A DNA stretch of 7,405 nucleotides, from positions 1-7,405 of the forward strand of contig CAIKYI010000549.1 in assembly GCA_903831545.1 (NCBI GenBank), given 5' to 3'. Under the pieces are notes generated by a model that worked only from the letters and a program-made list of their open reading frames with translations, did no database searches and was not told where the DNA came from. The stretch is from an uncultured Methylobacter sp. Its GTDB lineage: Bacteria; Pseudomonadota; Gammaproteobacteria; Methylococcales; Methylomonadaceae. Both the position numbers and the translations under genes were made by a program. This document shows positions 1-5,708 of this stretch, in pieces (position 1 is the first letter of the stretch; each line of letters opens with the position of its first letter).

Positions 1-621
1 GCCATGTCCTACAATATCAACATTATCGCCGGTTCCATGCCTGAATATAGTTCACACGAGCTTTATAATGTGTCGTGGTTACTGAGACGTGACGGAACCT
101 TTGAAGCCCAGTACAAAATCCATGTCACCATTGATGAAGTCAGTTGTTGGGGGGTTCAAGGCGGGGACGCGTTAAAAGTGTTCGATACTGACTGTGGTAA
201 AATTGCCGTCTTGATTTGTTACGATTCCGAGTTTCCGGAACTCGCCCGTTTGGCGACCATGCAGGGTGCGCAGATTATTTTCGTGCCGTTCTGGACAGAC
301 ACTAAAAACGCTTATCAGCGGGTGCGATATTGCTCACAGGCCCGGGCCATTGAAAATGAATGTTTTGTTGCGATTACCGGCAGTGTTGGCAATCTGCCTC
401 ATGCCGAAAACATGGACATACAATATGCCCAGGCGGCCATTTTCAGCCCCAGTGATTTTTCATTTCCCCACGACGCGATTTTGGCTGAAGCAACGCCGAA
501 TACGGAAATGACGCTGATTACCGATGTGAATCTGGATTTATTAAAACAGGTGCGGACGCGTGGGGCAGTCCGTAATCTTGCCAATCGGCGACATGATTTA
601 TATCGCCTCGAGTGGGTATAA
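1..621 (+). CDS. Carbon-nitrogen hydrolase (nitrilase superfamily), 3' part; probably the C-terminal half of a GNAT-hydrolase fusion
   Basis: The reading frame is open at the left edge, so this is the last 206 residues of a longer protein; the ATG at base 4 sits inside a conserved strand of the domain and is not a likely start. Visible hallmarks (counting from that Met) are the catalytic Lys38 in QYKIHVT and the nucleophile Cys72 in ICYDSEFPE. The first catalytic Glu would lie upstream of the window. The segments RYCSQARAIEN, GSVGNLP and the ending RRHDLYRLEW match what I recall of the YhcX-like family, where a GNAT acetyltransferase precedes the hydrolase in a protein of about 500 residues. 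Members hydrolyse amide or carbamoyl C-N bonds in the cytoplasm; the substrate is unknown. The ornithine/lysine decarboxylase 90 bases downstream hints at a polyamine-related substrate such as N-carbamoylputrescine, but that is inference. The superfamily is certain; the fusion is probable and unseen. Confidence 0.9.
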   Translation, partial: AMSYNINIIAGSMPEYSSHELYNVSWLLRRDGTFEAQYKIHVTIDEVSCWGVQGGDALKVFDTDCGKIAVLICYDSEFPELARLATMQGAQIIFVPFWTDTKNAYQRVRYCSQARAIENECFVAITGSVGNLPHAENMDIQYAQAAIFSPSDFSFPHDAILAEATPNTEMTLITDVNLDLLKQVRTRGAVRNLANRRHDLYRLEWV

Positions 622-701
622 CGGGTGTGTTTTAAGAGCACATTTAAATTAAAATCGGGCCTTGTATATGCCCAACCAACAAGACTAAAACAGTAATACT
701 T

Positions 702-705
702 AGGA
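702..705 (+). promoter_or_regulatory. Shine-Dalgarno site of the decarboxylase gene
   Basis: AGGA lies 6 bases before the ATG at 712. This spacing selects ATG 712 rather than the in-frame TTG directly before it at 709. Confidence 0.7.
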
Positions 706-711
706 ATTTTG

Positions 712-1854
712 ATGATCACTACAGATACTTTACAACAACTTGCCGAAACTCACGGAACTCCGTTATTCGTGATAGATCACGACGAAATACGCAGCAATTA
801 TGCGATCTTTAAAAATAATTTGCCCCGTGTGCAGGCTTATTATGCGGTTAAAGCCAATCCCGATCCGGAAATCGTCAAGACGCTGTTCGAAGCAGGCGCA
901 AGTTTTGACATCTCGTCAATTGCCGAGTTTGAAACAGTGTTTGAAAATATAAAAGGCCGATCCGAGCAAGAGCAACATGAATGGATCTGGAAAAATATTA
1001 TCTATGCCAATCCGATCAAGGCAGAAGAAACGTTGAGAGCGCTAAACAAATACAAACCGCTGGTTACTTTTGATAATCGCGAAGAAATATTTAAAATCAA
1101 AGAATGCGCGCCAGACGCCGGTGTTGTATTACGCCTTAGGGTTTCCAATGCAGGGGCCATGGTTGAGTTATCGTCAAAATTTGGCGCCGCTCATGATGAA
1201 GCGCTTGAACTAATTTTTGAAGCCATTGATGCCGGTCTTCATGTTGAGGGCTTAAGCTTTCATGTCGGTAGCCAAACCACCAATTTTGAGAATTACATGC
1301 AAGCCATTAATATGGCGGCGCTGATCTTCAAGGAAGTGGCTGAGCGCGGATACGACAAAATGAATTTATTGGATATCGGTGGCGGTTTTCCTGCGCCTTA
1401 CGATGAGTCTGTAAAGCCTTTTAGCGAATTGGCAAAAAGAATAAATAACGAATTGGACCGCTTGTTTCCAACGGGTGTCGATATTGTTGCCGAGCCGGGA
1501 CGCTTTATTGCGGCAACTGCCGGGACTGCGGTGTCTAAAATTATCGGCAAAGCGGTCAGACATGGAAAGTTATGCTATTACATCAATGATGGTGTTTATC
1601 ACACCTTTTCTGGTGTGATTTTCGACCATTGCCAATATCATTTTGATGCGTTCAAAACGGGACCGACCCAAATTTGTACTGTATTTGGCCCGACCTGTGA
1701 CGGCTTGGATGTTATTTCCATGACCGAAGAACTGCCTTCGGATCTGGCGCGTGGCGATTTGTTGACCAGCAAAAACATCGGTGCCTATAGTAATGCGACA
1801 TCCACTTATTTTAACGGATTTCCACCCGCTAAAATTATCCACGCTAACCGTTAA
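712..1854 (+). CDS. Fold-III PLP-dependent ornithine/lysine decarboxylase
   Basis: A complete 380-residue enzyme of the alanine-racemase-fold (group IV) decarboxylases, the usual length for bacterial members. An N-terminal TIM barrel carries the PLP Lys47 in YYAVKANP, His184 and Ser187 in HVGSQT, the phosphate-binding glycines of DIGGGFP (221-227) and EPGR (261-264). The C-terminal beta domain supplies INDGVY (291-296), the catalytic Cys329-Asp330 pair in GPTCDGLD, and Tyr359 in GAYS. All correspond to active-site residues of eukaryotic ornithine decarboxylase, so the enzyme should be active as a dimer with shared sites. It would decarboxylate L-ornithine to putrescine and/or L-lysine to cadaverine; sequence alone does not decide between them. 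Carboxynorspermidine and diaminopimelate decarboxylases are less likely because the GPTCDGLD and INDGVY motifs follow the ODC pattern. It follows the C-N hydrolase on the same strand, so cotranscription is plausible. Two hairpins follow the stop. Confidence 0.92.
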   Translation: MITTDTLQQLAETHGTPLFVIDHDEIRSNYAIFKNNLPRVQAYYAVKANPDPEIVKTLFEAGASFDISSIAEFETVFENIKGRSEQEQHEWIWKNIIYANPIKAEETLRALNKYKPLVTFDNREEIFKIKECAPDAGVVLRLRVSNAGAMVELSSKFGAAHDEALELIFEAIDAGLHVEGLSFHVGSQTTNFENYMQAINMAALIFKEVAERGYDKMNLLDIGGGFPAPYDESVKPFSELAKRINNELDRLFPTGVDIVAEPGRFIAATAGTAVSKIIGKAVRHGKLCYYINDGVYHTFSGVIFDHCQYHFDAFKTGPTQICTVFGPTCDGLDVISMTEELPSDLARGDLLTSKNIGAYSNATSTYFNGFPPAKIIHANR

Positions 1855-1877
1855 GACGGCTGGGCGACCAAATCGAC

Positions 1878-1905
1878 GGTTGGCTGGACAGCCGCTTAGC
1901 CAACC
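1878..1905 (+). terminator. Hairpin after the decarboxylase gene
   Basis: A perfect 8-bp stem pairs GGTTGGCT (1878-1885) with AGCCAACC (1898-1905) around a 12-base loop, starting 23 bases after the stop codon. No T-run follows, so it is not a standard intrinsic terminator; it may protect the mRNA 3' end or work together with the next hairpin. Confidence 0.45.
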
Positions 1906-1915
1906 CCTGCACTTG

Positions 1916-1937
1916 ATACCCGCCTCCCGGCGGGTAT
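1916..1937 (+). terminator. Strong GC hairpin, terminator-like or dispersed repeat
   Basis: A perfect 9-bp stem pairs ATACCCGCC (1916-1924) with GGCGGGTAT (1929-1937) around the loop TCCC. It is the most stable-looking hairpin after the decarboxylase and lies 61 bases beyond its stop. The only T-rich sequence following it is a short ACTTTTG. Read on the other strand it starts GTCATACCCGCC, the style of a common small dispersed palindrome in proteobacteria, so it may be a repeat copy serving as a transcript end. Confidence 0.5.
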
Positions 1938-2143
1938 GACAAACTTTTGAATATCTGACAATCTGGACTCACAAGAGTATCGATAAGTTAATAGTGTTTG
2001 CTGAGCACGCCTTGGATGCTATGCCAGTACACTGAACCTCTGTATGTCCCTTTATCTACTTCGGAAGTTATAATTAATTACTGGTGTAAAATCGATGTAC
2101 ATTTATACTGCACGCATTAACCGTTGCGGATTTCTAATAAATT

Positions 2144-2225
2144 AAAAAAGCAATGTAGGTTGGGTTAGCGATAGCGTAACTCAATATTTACAAGCAGTTA
2201 CTAACCCGATCTACATTTGTTTTTT
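2144..2225. repeat. REP/MITE-like palindromic element
   Basis: The core from TGTAG (2154) to CTACA (2215) has inverted ends. Bases 2152-2168 pair with 2201-2217 over 17 positions, including two G-T wobbles, and after a two-base mismatch the A6 at 2144-2149 pairs with the T6 at 2220-2225. The left arm also folds alone: 2160-2167 pairs with 2177-2184 around the loop GCGATAGCG. The left-arm sequence, GTAGGTTGGGTTAGCGATAG, is the type I recall as a dispersed palindromic repeat in Methylococcales and several other bacteria, usually mobilised by a RAYT-type transposase. No such transposase is in this window. The 6-base run of T could also end transcription in the + direction. Confidence 0.65.
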
Positions 2226-2251
2226 GCATTTGTGAGCGTTTAAAGTATAGT
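2223..2251 (+). promoter_or_regulatory. Possible distal promoter
   Basis: TTTGCA (2223-2228) and TATAGT (2246-2251) are separated by 17 bases, a fair sigma70 match. It would start RNA near 2258, giving a leader of about 140 bases before the lipoprotein gene that includes both AT-rich inverted repeats. It is only an alternative to the better-placed promoter at 2332-2359. Confidence 0.25.
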
Positions 2252-2280
2252 CGAATTGGTCTGTTCACAAACTGCCTTGT

Positions 2281-2297
2281 AGCTTTAGTTTAAAGCT
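2281..2297. repeat. Short perfect inverted repeat upstream of the lipoprotein gene
   Basis: AGCTTTA (2281-2287) and TAAAGCT (2291-2297) form a 7-bp stem around GTT, followed by GATTTTT. It could be a weak intrinsic terminator insulating the gene from upstream transcription, or a dyad operator. The sequence does not say which. Confidence 0.4.
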
Positions 2298-2298
2298 G

Positions 2299-2327
2299 AT
2301 TTTTAATCTTAAATTATCATTAAAAAT
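2299..2327. repeat. AT-only inverted repeat just upstream of the promoter
   Basis: ATTTTTAAT (2299-2307) and ATTAAAAAT (2319-2327) are perfect complements around an 11-base loop, ending 4 bases before the candidate -35 box. The position and pure A/T composition fit an UP element or a regulator-binding dyad as well as a hairpin. Confidence 0.35.
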
Positions 2328-2331
2328 TTTA

Positions 2332-2359
2332 TTGCAAGTTGCATGATGTTTTGTAAAAT
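2332..2359 (+). promoter_or_regulatory. Candidate sigma70 promoter of the small lipoprotein gene
   Basis: TTGCAA (2332-2337; 4 of 6 match TTGACA) and TAAAAT (2354-2359; 5 of 6 match TATAAT) are separated by 16 bases. The predicted start near 2366 gives a leader of about 34 bases to the ATG at 2400. The in-frame ATG at 2343 would then lie inside the promoter, which supports the downstream start. Confidence 0.45.
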
Positions 2360-2386
2360 TACTATTTTAAATAAATTTATAACCTT

Positions 2387-2391
2387 AAGGG
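2387..2391 (+). promoter_or_regulatory. Shine-Dalgarno site deciding the lipoprotein start
   Basis: AAGGG sits 8 bases before the ATG at 2400. The upstream in-frame ATG at 2343 lacks a comparable site, and starting there would add 19 residues before a normal lipoprotein signal peptide. Confidence 0.6.
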
Positions 2392-2399
2392 TAACGATT

Positions 2400-2705
2400 A
2401 TGCAAAGTTATTTTACTGTTCGCCCATTTTTAATCTTGTCTTGCGTGGCCTTATTGCTGGGTGGATGCGCTTCGGAGCCTGTGCCTGTTAGCGCCCCCAT
2501 ACTTTCTGGCGAACAAATGCTTAGCGAAAGTCAGGGCATAGCAAATCTGGGCGATAGATGGAAAAAAGGCAAGCAATTGGTTGAAAGCGGCAATCTTTTG
2601 GTTCGTGAGGGTCAAAATAAAATCGAGGAAGGTAATCGAATGATAGAAGAAGGTGAAAAAATAAAGGCTGAAAGCGAAGAAGGCTATAAAAACATAAAAA
2701 AATAA
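2400..2705 (+). CDS. Small lipoprotein with a Gly-anchored heptad repeat
   Basis: The 101-residue product begins with a lipoprotein signal peptide: Arg8, a hydrophobic core at 10-20, and the lipobox LLGGC with Cys23 as the lipidated residue. Ala at position +2 favours delivery to the outer membrane. A Pro/Ser-rich tether (24-35) leads to a charged helical region. From residue 57 on, Gly recurs every seven residues (57, 64, 71, 78, 85) in units of the form G-x-x-L/K/M/I-V/I/K-E/R/A-S/E; Gly36 and Ser43 fall in the same register. The chain ends YKNIKK. I do not recognise a named family. Size, lipidation, helical repeat and C-terminal Lys recall Lpp-type envelope lipoproteins, whose last Lys is linked to peptidoglycan, but that analogy is inference. 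The gene stands alone, with its own promoter candidate upstream and a terminator-like structure downstream. Confidence 0.8.
   Translation: MQSYFTVRPFLILSCVALLLGGCASEPVPVSAPILSGEQMLSESQGIANLGDRWKKGKQLVESGNLLVREGQNKIEEGNRMIEEGEKIKAESEEGYKNIKK
2568..2672 (+). repeat. Five 21-base units coding the heptad repeat
   Basis: Five consecutive in-frame 21-base units begin at 2568, 2589, 2610, 2631 and 2652, each opening with a GG-starting Gly codon. The units are diverged at DNA level but keep the protein pattern, so the duplication is old and the period appears to be under selection. Confidence 0.6.
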
Positions 2706-2717
2706 TAGGTAATATTA

Positions 2718-2742
2718 AGATGTAATCTGTAAGTTTACATCT
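2718..2742 (+). terminator. Weak hairpin just after the lipoprotein gene
   Basis: AGATGTAA (2718-2725) pairs with TTACATCT (2735-2742) around a 9-base loop, starting 13 bases after the stop. The stem is AT-rich and no T-run follows, so termination here is doubtful; 3'-end protection is possible. Confidence 0.3.
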
Positions 2743-2783
2743 AAGCATAAAAACAAAGTGTAAATACTTGGTGGTTTTAAAAT

Positions 2784-2867
2784 AGAACTCGTCGGTTACT
2801 GGTTAGTCAAATCAGTATTAACTGTTAACTGAATAAATACTGGTAGAATTGCCGGGTTCTGTTTTTT
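2784..2867 (+). terminator. Large stem-loop with a T6 run, probable lipoprotein gene terminator
   Basis: AGAACTCG (2784-2791) pairs with CGGGTTCT (2853-2860), 8 bp with one wobble, and G plus six T follow at once (2861-2867). The long loop holds a second hairpin, CAGTATT (2813-2819) with AATACTG (2836-2842). The stem followed by a T-run fits an intrinsic terminator 79 bases after the stop, though the loop is unusually large. A small structured RNA ending at the T-run is an alternative. Confidence 0.4.
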
Positions 2868-3041
2868 AACTGTTGAGGCGTTGTAAAAGATGTCTTTGAA
2901 AAAACTATAATATTTTTAGTTATTGCCTTTTGCAAATGCCGTAAAACTAAAGACGCTATAGCTCACAAGAACAAGTCCTCGTTAAAACAGGGTTGATACT
3001 ATACCCAATCTTGAAGATATGGGGGTACGTTAATATACATA

Positions 3042-3092
3042 TAAAAATACCTATGAAAATTTTATATAAAAAATTTTTGATAGGTATTTTTA
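3042..3092. terminator. Long AT-rich hairpin, possible bidirectional terminator
   Basis: A perfect 13-bp stem pairs 3042-3054 with 3080-3092 around ACCTAT/ATAGGT, and pairing continues inward (3056-3059 with 3075-3078, 3061-3063 with 3071-3073) past single mismatches. The A-run on the left arm and T-run on the right arm give a U-run at the 3' side of the hairpin on either strand. That suits the convergent position between the + lipoprotein gene and the - operon. Confidence 0.45.
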
Positions 3093-3238
3093 ATCTGTAA
3101 ATGGCTGGCATATACAGCTTTCTACTTATAATATTTCTGTTTATCAAGCCCCTAATCACTATAAATCGGGTAGCAAAATATTTTCAATTCTATATAGGAG
3201 TGGTTGTTAGCAAGCAAAATTCTGTTAACGAGTTTTAT

Positions 3239-3300
3239 GGGATTTACACGGATTTTTAAATTGTTAGCTTAGCTTCTTACTGTTTTAAATCCGTGTTCCA
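3239..3300. repeat. Stem-loop downstream of the response regulator gene
   Basis: ACACGGATTT (3246-3255) pairs perfectly with AAATCCGTGT (3287-3296); AAA/TTT pairing continues inward after a 2-base bulge, and GGA/TCC outward after a TTT bulge. On the - strand it begins about 40 bases after the regulator's stop. No T-run follows there. The arm sequence looks like a dispersed repeat, but only one copy lies in this window. Confidence 0.4.
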
Positions 3301-3337
3301 TTTTATACGTGTTTAATGGGAGCCTGGGTCTGCCAAA

Positions 3338-4018
3338 TCAGGATGCATCGAGTTTGTAACCGAAACCGCGTACAGTCTTTAAAAGTTTAAGCTCAAAATC
3401 GTCGTCGATTTTTCTTCTCAATTGTCTGATATAAACATCTACAACGTTGGTTAACGGGTCTGCACTGTAGCCCCAGACTTGCTCCAGTATTCGAGTGCGG
3501 CTTAAAACCTTGCCTGGCATACGCATAAAGCATTCAAGCAAGTTAAATTCTTTAGGCGTTAGATCAATAGTTGTCATACCGCGCCGTACTTCATGGGTTT
3601 CCCCATTCAAAATCAGATCAGCAATTTTCAATTCCCTGATATCTGTTTTTATTTCGCCGCCTCGACGCCGCATCAGTACCTCAATCCGTGCCAGTAATTC
3701 TTCAAATGCAAAAGGCTTGGTCATGTAATCATCGGCACCGGATCGCAGGCCAGTGACCTTATCATGTATGGCGTCTCTGGCAGTCAGCATTAAAATTGGC
3801 GTGTTAATCTCCAGGCTACGTAAGCGTTCGCAAACTTCGCGGCCATTGATATCCGGCAAGCCCAAATCCAGAATAATGATCTGAAATTTTCTCTCTTTAC
3901 CAAGTGCTATGGCTTCCATGCCGTTTCGGGCTACCTCAACGTTAAAGCCTTCTGCTTTTAGGCCTCGTTGCACAAAATCGACAATTCGCTGATCGTCTTC
4001 CACAAGCAAAATTTGCAT
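3338..4018 (-). CDS. OmpR/PhoB-family two-component response regulator
   Basis: This 226-residue protein has the usual two-domain length. The receiver domain (1-116) has the acidic pocket Glu7-Asp8-Asp9, phosphoacceptor Asp51 in ILDLGLPD, switch residue Thr79 and Lys101 in TKPF. The winged-helix DNA-binding domain (about 130-224) shows DLTPKEFNLL, the recognition-helix segment NVVDVYIRQLRRKID (191-205) and the wing TVRGFGYKL. All signature residues are present, so it should bind DNA as a phosphorylation-driven dimer. It lies 92 bases after the second kinase gene, which is its most likely partner; the order kinase then regulator is the reverse of most OmpR-type pairs. No clear Shine-Dalgarno precedes the ATG. 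Target genes cannot be read from the sequence, and I do not recognise a specific orthologue such as PhoP, QseB or CusR. Confidence 0.95.
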   Translation of the reverse strand: MQILLVEDDQRIVDFVQRGLKAEGFNVEVARNGMEAIALGKERKFQIIILDLGLPDINGREVCERLRSLEINTPILMLTARDAIHDKVTGLRSGADDYMTKPFAFEELLARIEVLMRRRGGEIKTDIRELKIADLILNGETHEVRRGMTTIDLTPKEFNLLECFMRMPGKVLSRTRILEQVWGYSADPLTNVVDVYIRQLRRKIDDDFELKLLKTVRGFGYKLDAS

Positions 4019-4110
4019 ATAGGTAGTATCCAGTAGATTATTAAATTAATTTTATGGTGAAAAATCTGGTGCAATAACTTGTTAGCTAGTAAAGCAAGGG
4101 TTGGTCGTGA
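4019..4110 (-). other. Kinase-regulator spacer
   Basis: This 92-base AT-rich spacer contrasts with the 5-base gaps elsewhere in the operon. On the - strand it contains TTGCAC and, 14 bases on, TAAAAT, a poor promoter because the spacing is short. It also has the palindrome AAATTAATTT and lacks a good ribosome site before the regulator. It could hold an internal promoter or an autoregulatory site; the evidence is weak. Confidence 0.3.
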
Positions 4111-5703
4111 TCAATCTTGTTTATCCGAAATCAACGGCAGGGTTATTGTGAATGTTGAACCGGCGTTTTCAATGCTAATGACGCTAATGCTTCCGCCAAG
4201 TTCTTTCAGAATTGATCTGGCCATCGGTAAGCCTAAACCTGTGCCATCATCCCTTGAGCTTTGTGCATTCTGGCTACGAAAATGGCGGTCGAAGATACGC
4301 TCCAAATCTTGTGCGGGTATGCCGATACCCTGGTCCGACAGACTTAAATTGACCTCTTTTGGACCAACATTAATGGTGACGGAGATGTGCCCGCCTGGTG
4401 AAGAGTACCGGCAGGCATTATCTCCCAAAATAAAAAGAACCTGTCGCAGTCGCTGCTTGTCGCCCCGCACCCATATGGATTCAGGTGGGGCGTTCAGGGA
4501 AACTGTAATCGAGCTCTCTTCAGCCATCACCTGGAAATCCTCGACGGCACTGATAACCAGTTCGCGAAGATCTACGCTATCCCAGACAAATTGAAGATTG
4601 GCGGTTTCGGCGCGGGCCAGAAACAAGAGATCGTTGACGTATTTGCCTAATTGCATGGATAACTCGACGATGCGGTGCAAGGTGTCTTTATATTCTTCGA
4701 CATCGCGCTCCTGTCCTCGTAAAGTTACTTCTGCTTCTCCCCGGATGACAGTAATCGGGGTGCGCAACTCATGGCTGATGTCTGCCAGGAACTCCCGACG
4801 AGCGGTGTCCATGCGTTTTAATTCTTCATTTAAATGGTGTAATTCAAAGGTTCGTTCGGCTACTTTTTTTTCCAGCAAAGCGCGGCCTTCGCGCAGTTCA
4901 TTTTGTTGTATTCCCAGTTCCCCGGCCATTTGATTGAAGTGGCTGGCAAGATAGGAAAACTCATCTCTGTTTTCAAGTTTAATGCGATAGTCAAGATTCC
5001 CGGAGGCTATTTCTTCAGTGCCTTTCATCAAGGCTTCGATAGGTTTTCTCAAGCCGCGCAGCAGTAATAATCCTGACGTTAACGTGAACAGTGCCGCACA
5101 TAAAGAGGCCAGAATGGCGATTTTACGAGACTGGACAACCAAATCTTCCAGTTCCTGTTTGGCGGTGGCGGCTTTTTCGCGCTCCGCATTAATCGCCGTA
5201 TCAATCAGGGGTTGAAATTTTCCATCTATTTCATCTTCGGATAATTTGGACAGGGCTTGCACAGCCATTTCGTATTTGCCTTGTTGACGCAAGCGTTCAA
5301 CTTCATTAAACCGATATTCGCTGGCCTCCAGAAAAACGGTGAAATGGGCTACTCTTTCCAGTTCGGCAGAATTGTCAGGGCGATCTTTTATGCCGCTTTC
5401 TGCTTCCGGTGTCTTGACTGCTGTATTTCGTAGCTCCTGCATTGCTATGTAAAGACGCTGTTTAGATTTTTCTACGCCGACTTTAGCTGTTGGATTGTCG
5501 GTTATCAGTCTGTCCATCTGCTGTTTAAAGTGACGATAAGCTTCTTGCGACAACCGTTCATAATGATCAAAAGCTTCATAAGCCAGTTGGCTGCGTTGAA
5601 AGTGTCGGGCAACCTGGTTTGATCCCCAGTACAGGGCAATGCCTAAAAACAGGACAAAACCGAATGAAACAACTATGACAACTGCCAGACGAAAACGAAA
5701 CAT
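4111..5703 (-). CDS. Membrane sensor histidine kinase with a helical periplasmic domain (second kinase of the operon)
   Basis: This complete 530-residue HisKA-type kinase has two membrane helices (about 5-26 and 194-215) flanking a periplasmic segment of about 165 residues. That segment is charged, predicted all-helical and without Cys, resembling four-helix-bundle sensors. A HAMP domain (about 216-268) and a coiled-coil linker (about 264-300) follow. The H-box ADISHELRTP carries the phospho-accepting His311 with the phosphatase pair Glu312/Thr315. The ATPase domain shows the N-box with Asn429, DQGIGIP (457-463), the F-box IFDRHF and GTGLGL (487-492). It should both phosphorylate and dephosphorylate its partner, most likely the OmpR-type regulator encoded next. 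It starts 5 bases after the lipoprotein stop with no Shine-Dalgarno, so translational coupling is likely. The signal is unknown. Confidence 0.93.
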   Translation of the reverse strand: MFRFRLAVVIVVSFGFVLFLGIALYWGSNQVARHFQRSQLAYEAFDHYERLSQEAYRHFKQQMDRLITDNPTAKVGVEKSKQRLYIAMQELRNTAVKTPEAESGIKDRPDNSAELERVAHFTVFLEASEYRFNEVERLRQQGKYEMAVQALSKLSEDEIDGKFQPLIDTAINAEREKAATAKQELEDLVVQSRKIAILASLCAALFTLTSGLLLLRGLRKPIEALMKGTEEIASGNLDYRIKLENRDEFSYLASHFNQMAGELGIQQNELREGRALLEKKVAERTFELHHLNEELKRMDTARREFLADISHELRTPITVIRGEAEVTLRGQERDVEEYKDTLHRIVELSMQLGKYVNDLLFLARAETANLQFVWDSVDLRELVISAVEDFQVMAEESSITVSLNAPPESIWVRGDKQRLRQVLFILGDNACRYSSPGGHISVTINVGPKEVNLSLSDQGIGIPAQDLERIFDRHFRSQNAQSSRDDGTGLGLPMARSILKELGGSISVISIENAGSTFTITLPLISDKQD

Positions 5704-5708
5704 AGGTA

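Larger units (their letters stand above)
1855..2399. other. Intergenic region with hairpins, a REP-like element and a promoter
   Basis: This 545-base stretch has no credible gene on either strand. It holds two strong GC hairpins just after the decarboxylase, a REP/MITE-like palindrome near its middle, and two AT-rich inverted repeats before the small lipoprotein gene. Between about 1940 and 2140 I see nothing recognisable. The stretch becomes markedly AT-rich toward the lipoprotein gene. Confidence 0.7.
2706..3337. other. Convergent intergenic region with several stem-loops
   Basis: This 632-base AT-rich stretch separates the ends of the + strand lipoprotein gene and the - strand signalling operon, where transcription from both sides must stop. 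It contains the stem-loops listed separately and no ORF with both a good ribosome site and protein-like composition. Between about 2870 and 3040 and between 3100 and 3235 I see nothing recognisable. Confidence 0.65.

Noticed and set aside
709..711. TTG as start of the decarboxylase
   Set aside because: The next codon is ATG with AGGA at 6 bases, so TTG is unlikely.
399..719. 106-residue - strand ORF overlapping the hydrolase
   Set aside because: It is antisense to a well-conserved catalytic domain and has no recognisable protein features.
2343..2399. Upstream ATG as the start of the small lipoprotein
   Set aside because: It lacks a good ribosome site, lies inside the candidate promoter, and adds 19 residues before a normal signal peptide. 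ATG 2400 has AAGGG at proper spacing.
2784..2860. tRNA-like gene (77 bases with a closing stem)
   Set aside because: It has no T-loop consensus, no D-arm consensus, no anticodon stem in the right place and no CCA. The length is coincidental.
2956..3159. 67-residue ORF on the - strand
   Set aside because: It runs through the long AT hairpin at 3042-3092, has no evident ribosome site, and its Ile/Lys/Tyr-rich composition reflects AT-rich DNA.
3195..3263. Short leader-peptide candidate after the AGGAG near 3196
   Set aside because: Only GTG or TTG starts giving about 20 residues are possible, and no downstream + strand gene exists for it to control.
4079..4594. 171-residue + strand ORF opposite the second kinase
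   Set aside because: It is antisense to conserved ATPase-domain sequence, Ser/Arg-rich, and has no start signals. It is a shadow of the real gene.
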